The position numbers were made by a program, and so were the translations under genes. 64,000 nt of DNA, from the NCBI GenBank assembly GCA_022478985.1, contig JAKSZP010015897.1:62001-126000 (forward strand), written 5' to 3'. This document shows positions 1 through 10,152 of the stretch, in pieces (positions within the stretch are counted from its first letter, which is position 1; each line of letters opens with the position of its first letter). Source of the DNA: Massospora cicadina. Its lineage: Eukaryota; Entomophthoromycota; Entomophthoromycetes; Entomophthorales; Entomophthoraceae. A model generated the notes under the pieces. It was not told the DNA's origin and ran no database searches. It was given only the letters and a program-made list of their open reading frames with translations.

Positions 1-379
1 ACTTTCCAAATAACTTTCCCCGTTTTCCCATTTTTTGATTATGTTATTTTGGACGATCCTGTGCACGGACCCCTTCAGGAGGTCTCACACTATGTTAACC
101 ATTCTATTGTGAATATAATTAGTTTATCCCCTTGTACACCGTTGGGTCGCCCAGGTTCCCTCCAATCTGGGACGCTTAACCCTTCTTCCCTTGTGCACCG
201 CGTCACTTTTCGTTGGTTATTTTATATTATGATCGCACTTTTCTACTTAAGGGATTATTGCCCAGCACCCTCTGCTGGGCTCTAGTACTTTTGTACTAAT
301 GGCTAGTTCCCTGGCGTTGGACCTGTGCACCAAGCACTACCACGCTGGGAACAGGAGAGTTATAGACACTCTCCTTACA
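1..379 (+). repeat. Ty3-1 5' LTR, 3' part only
   Basis: Nearly identical to 12660-13039, so this is the end of a 5' LTR whose first 465 bases or so lie left of the window. It ends ...CTCTCCTTACA. No convincing primer-binding site follows, which suggests that the leader and gag were deleted or replaced. Confidence 0.85.
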
Positions 380-680
380 TTAGTTGACCAACCTTTTTAT
401 CTTATGTGCACAAATTTTTTCCGTGTGGGACATTTCAAACCAGAAACAGTGTGCGCCAGCTGTGGGCTTCTTCTGTGGTCAGCCGCACCATTGTTTCCTC
501 TCTTTCTCAAAGGTTGGAGCATCTCAGCGTTATTCTGGCTGCATCCAACTGGAAAATACCCACCCTTAATGCTTGTACCTAGTGGATACGGATGCTTCTG
601 GGTCTAATAGTTGTGATTCCCTGACTTTCTTCCTGAAATTACAAATTCAATTAAAATAAACGGGTTTTACTTTAACAGCA
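380..680 (+). other. Unassigned stretch after the Ty3-1 5' LTR
   Basis: This should hold the primer-binding site and gag, but I see neither. Short open frames here have no recognisable motif. An AT-rich run with AATAAAC precedes the protein-like block that starts at about 681. Confidence 0.4.
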
Positions 681-1150
681 CATAAAGATGATGCTGGTGG
701 AATCAGCGCAGATGGGCCTGGGGTGAAGGCCTTGGATAACATCGGGCATTCCATTGCTGTCATGGGAATAGGGTCATTCACGTCTAAAAACGCGTTTTTA
801 AACAGAAATACCATATATAACTTGGAACCATATTCTCTCTATAGTGGCTCAGAGATGGAACCTATTCCTGTCTATCAAATCACCCCAGAAAATCCCCGTT
901 TGACCTCTTCCATGATTCGCAGCACTCATGAAGTTGAGAAGGAGCTGCGCCTAAATACAACAATGTTTATGCTCCTGCTGAAGATATGGTGGGATATGTG
1001 GCCTCAGTAGTAAGAGTGGACAAATATTCCTCTCCATTCTTTGATTCCAGAACATACCAGGGTGACATGTTAATGCCATATGAAGAGTTTGTTGGCGATT
1101 TACTGGCGTTTTCTGCTTTAAATAAAGACCATTTAAGCATTTTCTACTGA
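681..1150 (+). pseudogene. Unidentified protein fragment inside Ty3-1, one frameshift
   Basis: I do not recognise this protein. Two adjoining frames, joined by one shift near 945-955, read as an ordinary soluble polypeptide of about 155 residues ending ...LSIFY and a TGA. Recognisable pieces are GHSIAVMGIGSF early, PVYQITPENPRL in the middle and MPYEEFVGDLLAFSALNK near the end. An AG at 677-678 just before the open frame could be a splice acceptor. It sits where gag would be expected in a chromovirus, but has no gag or CCHC features. It could be captured host sequence, a divergent gag, or a fragment of another element. Confidence 0.4.
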
Positions 1151-1164
1151 CTGCTACCCTTTTC

Positions 1165-1434
1165 TCCCCTTTAGGGAAATTCAGCACCACTATTCTGGTG
1201 GATACTGGCGCCTCCGAAAACTTTATGGACCTAAGACTAGCCAACTACCTTGAGCTGAGTTGCTTGCCAGGTTGTATGGTCAGGGAAGGGGCGCCCCAAG
1301 GTATTCCCACTCTGAAGGTCATTGGGTCAGTGGACTATCAGGTTGCCAAGTACCACTTGTCTGATCACTTCCAAGCTATCAAAAACCTCTTGTACCCTAT
1401 CATTTTTGGGTGTGGATTAGTGGCGGAAGTTTGA
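1165..1434 (+). pseudogene. Ty3-1 aspartic protease
   Basis: The frame contains LVDTGASENFMDLRLA, the D-T-G-A active site of a retropepsin at about residue 3 of the GTG-started frame, followed by hydrophobic strands and IIFGCG. It would cleave the Gag-Pol polyprotein in the particle. The frame stops at 1432-1434 and RT begins after a degraded link, so the polyprotein is broken here. The upstream boundary is uncertain because the sequence just before resembles a pyrimidine tract plus AG. Confidence 0.75.
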
Positions 1435-1607
1435 CATCAGAACCAATTTGAAAGATAATGCGCTATCCCTTACATTAAAGAATGGCCATACATTAGTTGT
1501 TCCTTTGTCAGAAGATAACGCCCAGGGCGAATTGCCCACTGGACCCACCTTCACCCTTTTAGCCTTGCCCCTTTGCTGAAGCCCACCGTGGAGGTTCCTA
1601 TACCTTC

Positions 1608-2298
1608 TTGTTAAATGATTTGAAATCTTTCTTTGATGCAGCATCAGATAACGCACTAACTGATCATTCTGAGCTCAATTGTGAGTTCAAGATCACTGTG
1701 GATCTGGTGTGTATATCTTCCCCCATTTACCCATTGACTGTCCGGGAGGAAGAGGCGTTAGATGTGTGGGTGAAGGAGCAGTTAGCCAAAGGTGCGATTT
1801 TTCAGCGTACCTTTCCTGTATGCTCCCCACTTCTCTTTGTTGAGAAGGCTGATGGTACTCTGCGCCTGTGCATAGACTATGGGAACCTCAACAATGTCAC
1901 TGTACCAGATCTACGTTACATCCCTTTAGATTCTCAGAATGCTTGCTATGTGGAGAAGGCTAAGGTTTTCTCTAAGCTGGATTGCCTCAATGCGTTCAAT
2001 CAGATTCATATTAAAAAGGGACAAGAGTGGTTAACCACATTATATACCAGAAAAGGTTTTAGTTAGTTTTGCGTCATGCTCTTTGGGCTTAAGAATGCCC
2101 CTGCTATCTTTCAACGCCGCATTGATGCAACGTTGGGAGACTTGTTAGGAATATGCTCAGTTGCCTACATGGATGATATACTGCTGTTTTCCCCTAAGCA
2201 TGAGTCCCATGCAGTAAACCTTAGACAAGTGGTGGGGAGGTTAAAGGAAGCCAGTCTTACGGTGAAGATCAGCAAGTGTGAATTCTTCAAGTTCCATT
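1608..2298 (+). pseudogene. Ty3-1 reverse transcriptase, 5' part
   Basis: Reverse transcriptase fingers and palm. ADGTLRLCIDYGNLN near 1850-1895, FSKLDCLNAFNQI near 1967-2010, FGLKNAPAIFQ at 2079-2111 and the catalytic YMDD at 2166-2177 are all readable. An in-frame TAG at 2064-2066 interrupts the frame just before FCVMLFGL. The frame ends at the insertion site of Ty3-2 within the CEFF motif and continues at 8647, so this is the same gene split by a transposon. Confidence 0.88.
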
Positions 2299-3096
2299 GT
2301 AAAACATTCACCTTCTTGACTTAGGAGAAAAAACGTTGGAGGTACGAGTGATCCCAAATCTGCTACCATGATTGGCCCATCTCCTGCCCAATCTTCAATT
2401 AATATTGTGGTTATCAATGATATGAGTACTAATAGCGAAAAGACCTTGGCGGAATCTCAGTGGAATCCTAACTATCAGGAAAATATGGTTTATAAACAAA
2501 ATCAGCTAAATAAGGTAAGAACTAATAATAGGATTGCTCCGACTTCTCAGCAAAATTTGAGGTGTTCATTACCACATGGGTCTGATCACCTCTGAGGTGA
2601 GAAGATATTACTTGACAATGATAGGGTGCAAATCAACCAATCATTACCACACGAGTCTGACCACCGCTGAGGTGAGATGATTTTACTCAACAATGATAGG
2701 GTGCAAATTAACCAATCATTACCACATGAGTCTGACCACTGCTGAGGTGAGAAGATTTTACTCGCTGGTGATTGGATAAAATTCATTAAATCATTACCAC
2801 ATGGGTAAGTTTTGCCTCAAAAATTTTATCTTCAATCTGATAGTCTGAAAACCTATATTCCCTAATTTTGATGACTCAGTTATATATACTTTAGCCTCAA
2901 AAACCCATGGTCTCAAAATTTGAACTAGTTTAAATAGGAAATACTAGTATTGAGGAAAGGACCTTTTTTGGTTTTGCCTCGCATAAACAATAAAAAACAT
3001 AAAAACTTTAACAAAGCGTTATATATTACTTTTATTTAAAAAAGTAAATTACCCACTTTAACAAAAAGATTGTGGCATCCGTCGGTGGATCCCACA
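2299..3096 (+). repeat. Ty3-2 5' LTR
   Basis: Starts TGTAAAACATTCACC and ends GGTGGATCCCACA. It matches 7848-8646, where the equivalent start directly follows the polypurine tract CTTGAGGGGGGCAA. It contains a 75-bp tandem array, presumably in U3. Confidence 0.9.
2566..2807 (+). repeat. 75-bp tandem array in Ty3-2 LTR
   Basis: Units start with TCATTACCACA at 2566, 2641, 2716 and 2791 (the last is partial), an exact 75-bp period. Each full unit holds TCTGA...TGAGGTGAGA. The 3' LTR has the same array at 8116, 8191, 8266 and 8341. Because 75 is a multiple of three, the minus strand reads as a 25-residue repeat, but no start or coding context supports translation. U3 enhancer repeats are the likely role. 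Confidence 0.85.
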
Positions 3097-3099
3097 GAC

Positions 3100-3117
3100 T
3101 GGTGCTCACTACAGGGG
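3100..3117 (+). promoter_or_regulatory. Ty3-2 primer-binding site
   Basis: TGGTGCTCACTACAGGGG begins three bases after the 5' LTR. The leading TGG matches the CCA end of a tRNA primer. Which tRNA is used cannot be told without the host tRNA set. Confidence 0.6.
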
Positions 3118-3150
3118 CATACCTGAATATTTCAATAAAGTATTAAAGCA

Positions 3151-3748
3151 ATGGAGGCTGTAAATGTGAGCAGCTCTCCTGAATCACAATTAGTTGCTCT
3201 CGAGAAGCAACTAGCCAGCTCTTTCTCTCATCTCAAAAAGCTAGAGCAACGGCCATTCAAATTACTTATAAAGGACAGATACACCCCGGGTGAAGGGAGC
3301 ATTTCTTCCTTTTTGTACGTTTATGAAGCTGCGATGGATGGCGCCACTGATAAACATAAAGTTCTGTACATTCTTCCCTGTTTAAGCCACAAAGCCCAAG
3401 AGTTGATCGTTCCTCACCTGGATCCTCAGCACACCTGGCCCAGATGTTAAGAAGGCCCTCTTGGCTGAATTCAGATCCAAGCAGAGCTTATACATGGAAA
3501 AACAGGCTTTCATGCACCTTGCCAGATATGGGGGTGAAACCCTCGTTAGTTTTTCTGAGCGTTTCTATTTCACTGCTCAGAAGCTGGCTACGTCTAACCT
3601 GCTTACCCTGGATGATGCTATCGCCGCCATATTAACAGGGTTAGCTTCACAACCCTCTCTCGCCAGGCATATTATATCAGTGAAACGCCACTTTACAACC
3701 TTCCATGATATAAAAGAGGCTTTGTTAGACATCACCCTTTGCTTTTAG
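3151..3748 (+). pseudogene. Ty3-2 Gag
   Basis: Capsid-like polyprotein starting at ATG 3151, 54 bases after the LTR. A short N-terminal coiled region (ESQLVALEKQLASSFSHLKKLEQ) is followed, after one frameshift near 3445, by a retrotransposon-gag type helical segment (LAEFRSKQSLYMEKQAFMHL...LVSFSERFYFTAQKL). No CCHC knuckle is visible. Gag would form the particle that packages element RNA. Another shift near 3740 separates it from the next frame. Confidence 0.7.
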
Positions 3749-4756
3749 GTGAGCTGCGGCCTATTGAACCGTTGGAAGTGAGGCCACCTGTGCCTATTCT
3801 CCCTGCAAAACCTGCTTCTTCGATGCAACTTAAAATGGACATCTCTCATTTATGTAAAGCGGAGATCTCTAATGTGGTTTCCCCTTCAGTTCAGCCAACA
3901 AGTGTGAGCCCTAAGGGTATATCCTCCAGCACTACTGGGGTGATGAAAATGCCAGTTAAAGCGAAGCTAATTACCCAACCTCTCGAAGCTGTCTCCCCTA
4001 CTTCAATTGCAGCTTTGCCCATGGTTGAGAATATCGCTGAGGCCGACTCTGAGGGGGGTTACAATGATGTTGGGTGCTACTTATTGGGAGCTCCCGCGGA
4101 AGTGGAGGTCCCTGATCGCCTAAACGCCGAAGTAGTAGATGAAACCACCATATCTGAGGATACATACCTCCATCAAGTTATAGGTTGTATGGCAATTATT
4201 GACACAGCCAGTGATGCTGATCAGCTCCTATCGAGATTAATTCGCCCTTTACAGCGAGGGCATACCATGCAGTCTATTCTGGAGACTCACCCTGAGACTG
4301 CCCGCAAATTAACCTCCACTTTTCATCTCAAGGAGGTCTTAGCGCTGTCAGCCAACTTTGAAAGCACACTTACCAATGTTGAAGTAGTTGTTCACAAAGT
4401 CTAGGTGATGGCTATCCTGGATACAGGTTCCCCAGTGAACATAATCTCATCTCAGCTGATGAAAAAAGATTAAACTGATGCCTGACTTGGATTATGCCAA
4501 GGAGTTTGGAACTGCGGGCCTAAACAACACCCGCGCCATTGGCGCTTATTCCTCTCTTCCCATACACGTTAAGATTATCCTATTGGCCCCCGCTGTGACA
4601 TTAGATAATAACTCCTATGATATGCTAATAGGTACTCAGTTTATGATCGAGTATGAAGGCATCATCAACATGAAGCAAGGGTTCCTATCTTTAATAAACT
4701 ACAAAGTTCCATTAGTTTTATCCAACAAAGAACCCATCAAGAATGACTACACCTGA
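3739..4756 (+). pseudogene. Ty3-2 Gag C-terminal linker and aspartic protease
   Basis: A 221-residue proline- and serine-rich linker (3739-4404) ends at a TAG. The same sequence then reads MAILDTGSPVNIISSQL (near 4408-4460), the D-T-G-S retropepsin active site. A shift near 4470 leads to a frame with DMLIGTQFMIEYEGII, the usual hydrophobic LIG flap region of the protease. The frame ends at an in-frame TGA at 4754-4756, but the next block continues in the same frame, so the protein probably ran on. Confidence 0.72.
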
Positions 4757-5116
4757 CTGGTTGAATACCCCATTTCCATTTTGTCTTTACATTATGTCAC
4801 TTCTGGGCGTAACACTAAGAAATTGCCCAATTCAGTGGAGGCTAGCGATGGTATTCCATTCTATGTGGCAGATGAGGTGGTGATTAAGCCGGGTGAACAA
4901 TTAGTGGTTGACACAAAAATCACGCTCCAAATTACACGCCACTGCTTATTACACCTCTTAATCATTGACAGAGTTAGCCCTTTTGAGCCTCGGGTATTGC
5001 CTGGAATTTTAGACCCAGCCTATCAGAGGCCTATTACTCTACTGTTGGGAAATCTCAACAAAAAAGGCATAATTGTAAGAAAGCACCAGGAGGTGGGCTG
5101 AGGGTTTTTACTCCCT
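4757..5116 (+). pseudogene. dUTPase-like domain between protease and RT of Ty3-2
   Basis: In the same frame as the protease, bounded by TGA codons at 4754-4756 and 5099-5101. Residues resemble the trimeric dUTPase fold: IPFYVADEVVIKPGEQLVVDT (Pro-Gly-Glu, then the motif-1 Asp), a short IIDRVSP resembling motif 2, and GILDPAYQRPITLLLGN matching the motif-3 pattern G-[VI]-[IL]-D-x-x-Y. The frame then reads KKGIIVRKHQEVG, like the strand before motif 4. Such a domain would hydrolyse dUTP and limit uracil in element cDNA. The motif-2 RS is imperfect and the C-terminal Gly/Ser-rich motif 5 is not seen. The identification rests on motifs only. Confidence 0.55.
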
Positions 5117-5875
5117 GTGGAGGAAGTTGAACAAATCCACTCTATTGGCTCAATGGCAGAATTAGGCCTGCCCGCAGATAACCTGGTATGTACCTTGCCG
5201 AACATCCATATTTTGGATGAGCTGACCTCAGATGAGTTGGAAAAGTGCAAACTCTTCTGGATGAGTATAGTGATATATTCTCAAAGTCGGACAATGATTA
5301 TGGCCACATGAAGGGCTGGTGTCACTCCATCAATGTGGGTGATGCCCATCCCATTAGGTCAAAACCCTATCGCAAGTCAAAGGTGGAGGAACAGCAAATG
5401 AGGACGGAACTCATGCAGTTATTAGACGCGGGGTTATTAGTTCCTTCGCAAAGCCCTTGGTCCTCCCCCTTTTGCTAATTAAGAAAAAAATGGAGGTCAT
5501 TGGATAGTTATGGACTATTGCAGGTTAAACAATCTTACAAAAAAGGATAGCTATCCTATCCCACGCATTGACGATGCCCTGGCCCAACTTTTAGGCTCAA
5601 ACTTTTTCTCTGCCATGGACTTGGCCAGTGGTTATTGGCAAATGGATCTATCTCCTCAAGATCAAGAGAAATGCGAGTTGATATGCAGCAAAGGTCTTTT
5701 CCAACACATGCGATTACCTCAAGGGTTGTGCAACGCATCTGCCTCTTTCCAGCATGCGATGGATCACATTTTGCAGGATCTCAAGTTAACCTGCGTTATC
5801 ATCTACCTTGATGACATTACCATATTCTCGAAGTCCTTTAATGAACACCTTGATCATTTGAAGGAGGTATTCTAA
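5117..5875 (+). pseudogene. Ty3-2 reverse transcriptase
   Basis: LLDEYSDIFSKSDNDYG starts the typical RT lead-in, followed by PIRSKPYRKSKVEEQQM and SPWSSPFC. A frameshift follows near 5475. The palm continues from 5510 with MDYCRLNNLTKKDSYPIPRID, FSAMDLASGYWQ, LPQGLCNASASFQ and the catalytic YLDD at 5804-5815. A stop at 5873-5875, then further stops and shifts to 6055, break the thumb. Frameshifts at about 5250 and 5475 make this copy non-functional. It would polymerise element cDNA inside the particle. Confidence 0.88.
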
Positions 5876-6054
5876 CGCTTATGACGCTCAACTATCAAAT
5901 TAAAGCCTTCAAAGTGTTCTTTCTTCCAAAAGAAATTAAACTTCCTTGGATATACCATTTCTTGAGAGGGTATCCAACCCATACAAGATAAGGTGGAAGC
6001 GATTGCCAGAATGCCACCCCCAAAAACCTATGGGATATACAGGTATTTTTAGGG

Positions 6055-7437
6055 ATGATGGGGTATTACCATCAGTTCATCCCTAAGTTTGCCCAACTCA
6101 GCGAGCCCCTTGTTTGCTTACTAAAAAAGAATATCCCTTTTCAATGGGGCACTGAACAGAAGGCTGCCTATGAAACAATGAAGTTGCTGCTACAAAAACG
6201 GCCTATCCTAAGGCATCCTGATTATGGAAAACCATTTATTTTGTTTACAGACGCCTCAGATTACGCCGTTGGGGCCATCCTAGCCCAATTAGATGAAAAA
6301 GGGGTAGATCATCCTGTCTCATATTTTAGTAAGATGCTATCAAAGGCAGAACGCAACTATAGTGTTACTGAGAAGGAGTGTCTCGCCGTTCTACTCGCAG
6401 TGAAGCATTACCACACTTTCATGTATGGGACCTCTTTCACTGTGATCACGGACCACGCATCTTTAAAATGGTTGCAAGATATGAAAGACCCTATGGGGCG
6501 CTTAGCTCGCTGGGCTCTAAAGCTCCAGCATTATGATATGAAGATTGAACACCGCGCTGGAACCCACCACATGAATGTTGATGGGTTGACTTGGCTGCCC
6601 ATCCTCCACCTAGATAACAGTGAAGCGGAGCGGCTGTATGATCTATTAATGACCCCAAACGACTGGGAAGATGAGGATGAGCCTGTACAGAGGATGTTGT
6701 CCTGGCACTCCTGTAACACTAATGTGGAAAGTGGGAAGTTGTACAAGCAAGTGGGAGCGAAGTGGTTGCCTTACCTACAACCCTCAGAACGTGTACCTGT
6801 CATCCTGGAAGCTCATTCAACTTTAGGCCATGGAGGAGTAAAGAAAACCTATGAGTGGATAAAGGATCGATATTTTTGGGAGGAAATCATGGATGCCATC
6901 GTTGAATTTTTGGATGCTTGCCTTACATGTAAGAAGCAGTCTCGATTCAAGACTAGATACCAATATCAGCCAACTACCCTGCAACAGCTGTTCCATACCA
7001 TGAGCTTAGATGTAGTAGGGCCACTTCCTCAAACCACAGGTGGAAACAGATATATTTTGGTAGGCATTGACCACTTCACAAAGTGGGTTAAAGCTGTGGC
7101 GTTGCTGGCCCAAACTGCTAAGGCCATTACCACCTTTCTTCATCAAAATATTTTCACTCGACATGGGTGCCCTCAAGTACTACTCTGTGATAACGGGAAA
7201 AATTTCACATCCAGAGTAGTCAAAATCTTGGCTGCTTCCATGGGAGCCCAGCAACTATTCTCAGCTCCATATAACCCATCAACCAATGGTACAGTAGAGC
7301 GAGCAAATGGTACTTTGGTTTCTATCTTACAGAAAATGGCTTCATCTGTTCCCCTTCATTGGGATCATTATCTCCCTAGCACTCTTATGGCCTACCAAAT
7401 TAGCTATCATCAGATTTTGAAAATGTACCCTTTCTGA
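6055..7437 (+). CDS. Ty3-2 RNase H and integrase, 460-residue open segment of Pol
   Basis: The longest intact part of Pol. Residues 1-60 finish RT (QKAAYETMK). RNase H follows with LFTDASDYAVGAIL and VITDHASLKWL. The integrase HHCC finger reads AHSTLGHGGVKKT...CLTCKKQ. The core keeps all three catalytic residues: Asp in SLDVVGPLP, Asp in LLCDNGKNF and Glu in NGTVERANG. There is no start codon of its own: it is an internal piece of the polyprotein, entered from a frameshifted RT. The frame stops at TGA 7435-7437 and continues immediately in the same frame. Confidence 0.88.
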   Translation: MMGYYHQFIPKFAQLSEPLVCLLKKNIPFQWGTEQKAAYETMKLLLQKRPILRHPDYGKPFILFTDASDYAVGAILAQLDEKGVDHPVSYFSKMLSKAERNYSVTEKECLAVLLAVKHYHTFMYGTSFTVITDHASLKWLQDMKDPMGRLARWALKLQHYDMKIEHRAGTHHMNVDGLTWLPILHLDNSEAERLYDLLMTPNDWEDEDEPVQRMLSWHSCNTNVESGKLYKQVGAKWLPYLQPSERVPVILEAHSTLGHGGVKKTYEWIKDRYFWEEIMDAIVEFLDACLTCKKQSRFKTRYQYQPTTLQQLFHTMSLDVVGPLPQTTGGNRYILVGIDHFTKWVKAVALLAQTAKAITTFLHQNIFTRHGCPQVLLCDNGKNFTSRVVKILAASMGAQQLFSAPYNPSTNGTVERANGTLVSILQKMASSVPLHWDHYLPSTLMAYQISYHQILKMYPF

Positions 7438-7440
7438 GTT

Positions 7441-7869
7441 TTGTATGGCAGGGAACCGGGCATACCTGCTCTCCTAGCTAAGGACGTCTTCTCTAGAGGA
7501 AAGGAGCCTGAAAAAGCCATGCAAAGGTTAGCTAACTACATCATTCAGCTTCAATCAGAGGCTATGACCAACCTAGCAAAAATGGTTACTAAAGAAGGCC
7601 AAGCTGCCAATGAGCTCCAAGCTCCTCTACCTTCCTTTCAAGTTGCAGATATGTTCTTATATTACCACAATCGCATAACTCCCCATAGTGGCAAACTTGG
7701 ATCAATCTGTGATGGGCCATTTACCATCACGTATAAGAGAGGAAATGGGTATTCTATCAAGTCTTTGGCTACAGGAATTATCATAAACTGGGTACATGGC
7801 CACTTCTTACGAGCCTACACCCCTCCCAACATTCTTGAGGGGGGCAATGTCAGACATTCACCTTATTGA
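7441..7869 (+). pseudogene. Ty3-2 integrase C-terminal domain
   Basis: Begins LYGREPGIPALL directly after TGA 7435-7437, in the same frame as the preceding segment, so it is the end of the integrase cut off by one nonsense change. It contains the usual SH3-like tail (FQVADMFLYYHNRITP...GPFTITYKRGNGYSIKSL). It ends 21 bases inside the 3' LTR, so the Pol stop overlaps the LTR start. No chromodomain is present. Confidence 0.8.
7834..7847 (+). promoter_or_regulatory. Ty3-2 polypurine tract
   Basis: CTTGAGGGGGGCAA immediately precedes the 3' LTR start TGTCAGACATT. It is the usual plus-strand priming site, here embedded in the integrase coding frame. Confidence 0.7.
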
Positions 7870-8646
7870 CTTAGGAGAAAAAATGTTGGAGGTATGAGTG
7901 CTCCCAAATCTGCTACCATGATTGGCCCATCTCCTGCCCAATCTTCAAATAATAATTTTGGTTATCAACAATATGAGTACTAATGGCGAAAAGACCTTGG
8001 CAGAATCTCGGTGGAATCCTAACTATCAGAAAATATGATTTATAACCAAAATTGGCTAAATAAGTTAAGAACTAATAATAGGATTGCTTCGACTTCTCAG
8101 CAAAATTTGAGGTGTTCATTACCACATGGGTCTGATCACCTCTGAGGTGAGAAGATATTACTTGACAATGATAGGGTGCAAATTAACCAATCATTACAAC
8201 ACGAGTCTGACCACCGCTGAGGTGAGATGATTTTACTCAACAATGATAGGGTGCAAATTAACCAATCATTACCACATGAGTCTGACTACTGCTGAGGTGA
8301 GAATATTTTACTCGCTGATGATTGGATAAAATTCATCAAATCATTACCACATGGGTCAGTTTTGCCTCAAAAATTTTATCTTCAATCTGATAGTCTGAAA
8401 ACCTATATTCCCTAATTTTGATGACTCAGTTTTAAATACTTTAGCCTCTAAAACCCATGGTCTCAAAATTCAAACTAGTTTAAATAGGAAATACTAGTAT
8501 TGAGGAAAGGACCTTTTTTGGTTTTGCCCCGCATAAACAATAAAAAACATAAAAACTTTAACAAAGCGTTATTTATTACTTTTATTTAAAAAAGTAAATT
8601 ACCCACTTTACCAAAAAGATTGTGGCATTTGTCAGTGGATCCCACA
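7848..8646 (+). repeat. Ty3-2 3' LTR
   Basis: Pairs with 2299-3096 and shares its start, end and 75-bp array. On its right the Ty3-1 RT frame resumes after the target duplication. Confidence 0.9.
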
Positions 8647-8942
8647 CCCATGTCATTTTTCTGGGCAACGTCATGTTTGACCAAGGACACATGATAACTC
8701 CAGACAAGGAGAAGGCTATACTTGAGTGGCCCACCCCCACTTTAGTCAAGGCCTTGAGGAGATTTTTTGGTACATGTACATTCCTCAAGAAGTACACGTC
8801 CAATCTTTCTGAGGTGGCAGCGCCTTTTTATAAGACTAGTGGTGCCAAGGTGCTTCAGTGGTTCCTTCAATTTGAAGGATGCTTTCCAAGCAGTGAAGTG
8901 CACCCTGTTGTCCATGACTGTCCTTTGCCATGTCAACCCTTC
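8647..8942 (+). pseudogene. Ty3-1 reverse transcriptase end, resumed after the Ty3-2 insertion
   Basis: Reads VIFLGNVMFDQGHMITPDKEK, then ALRRFFGTCTFLKKYTSNLS and APFYK, the standard RT thumb and connection of Ty3 elements. It joins in frame to the CEFF motif ending at 2298. Frames slip near 8860-8900. The frame ends at the solo LTR inserted at 8943. Confidence 0.85.
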
Positions 8943-10147
8943 TGTTAGATTTTGGTGGTTGACTCAAAAATATACCCTTTGAGAAAACCATCAATGCTAA
9001 TAAATTAATCCCATTGATGGATCCTTTGATCTTTTCCAGTTTATCTGCATAACTAAATTCATTCCAACACCACCTTAATTGTATTTAAATCATCCCAAGT
9101 ATTGTAGCTAATATAAGCTATGATATTATTACTTTATGGCCGATTATGGGAACTCTTAGGTGAACCAAGTGAATCTACGGCACAAACTTAATTGCATTTA
9201 TGAATTTAATGCAAACACGATTAATGAATAATAATTTTTATGTATGTCAATCACCATAATTGGCATGATAGTACTTACATATGGACTTCCCAATTAGGGA
9301 GTACCAAGTACTATTGAGAGGGTTGCCAATGTCCCAATTAAGGGTGTGTCATTATTTGAATCCATATATTCTTTTCAATTAATTATTGTATATCATCAGC
9401 TGTATGATGAAACAAATGTACTTGCACATGGATGGCCCAAATAGGGAGTACCTAGTACTATTGAGAGGCCTGCTGATGTCCCAATTAGGGGTGCATTATT
9501 ATTTGAATCATATATTCTTTCCCCCACTTATTGTATTTCATCAGCTGTATGACGAAACATAATCAGGCTGAATGAAAGGCAAATATACACCGCTGAGGTG
9601 CTAATATTATGCCTAAAATATTCCTGATTATAAGAGAAGTAGTGCCTCCTATCAGGCTGAAATGATTGTAATTAAGTTAATTCAAGGGCTGAATTAACTT
9701 GGGTTATTTTAATAACCACTGCCATAATCCATAGTGGATTAGCATGGTTTTAATTACCTCATCTAATAGATGAGTATGGCCAGGAGATGTCCTAGAGGTA
9801 TAAAATACCGGCGCCTGGCCCTAAAATAAAATCATCATCTTTCAATATCTTAAATTTTCATCTTGAATCTTCTTATCTAATTTGATCTTTCAAATTATGA
9901 GTGTAGACAAGCATTCAGGGGAGCTTGTCATAATTACCTGTGTCTGGAGAGTTCTCAATTAGAGAGGTAAAATTACCCTAGAAGAGACCAAGAGAGTCAG
10001 ATATTGTTGTTTAGCTTTGTGAGCTTCTGAACGTTTAGGAAATATTGTAAGACACATAGCATATTTGAGGATTTATTAGCCAAAACTCTTCCCGACTAGC
10101 AAAACAGGAATACACTTAGTAAGCGGGCTAATACTCAAAAACTCACA
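8943..10147 (+). repeat. Solo LTR (1,205 bp) inserted in Ty3-1 RNase H
   Basis: Begins TGTTAGATTTTGG and ends ACTCACA, with an exact 5-bp target duplication CCTTC at 8938-8942 and 10148-10152. No internal coding region lies between the ends, so it is a recombination product of a full element. It has a TATA-like AGGTATAAAATACC at about 9796. It resembles no other LTR in the window. Confidence 0.9.
9271..9560 (+). repeat. Tandem duplication of 147 bp inside the solo LTR
   Basis: Two diverged units start GTACTT(A/G)CA at 9271 and 9418. Both contain AGGGAGTACC(A/T)AGTACTATTGAGAG and end near TCAGCTGTATGAYGAAACA. This is typical of duplicated U3 enhancer sequence. Confidence 0.8.
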
Positions 10148-10152
10148 CCTTC

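Larger units (their letters stand above)
2299..8646 (+). mobile_element. Ty3-2: complete Ty3/Gypsy element nested in Ty3-1
   Basis: A 6,348-bp element flanked by 798/799-bp LTRs that begin TGT and end ACA. Flanking bases tccat (2294-2298) and cccat (8647-8651) form a 5-bp target duplication with one mismatch. Order is LTR, primer site, gag, protease, dUTPase-like, RT, RNase H, integrase, LTR, with no chromodomain. It carries several frameshifts and in-frame TGA codons. Its integrase keeps all DDE residues, and its LTRs are about 95 percent alike by eye, so it was probably active not long before Ty3-1 became fixed. Confidence 0.93.

Noticed and set aside
2586..2786. Minus-strand 25-residue repeat protein in the Ty3-2 LTR
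   Set aside because: It is a by-product of a 75-bp tandem DNA repeat; it has no start, promoter or homologue.
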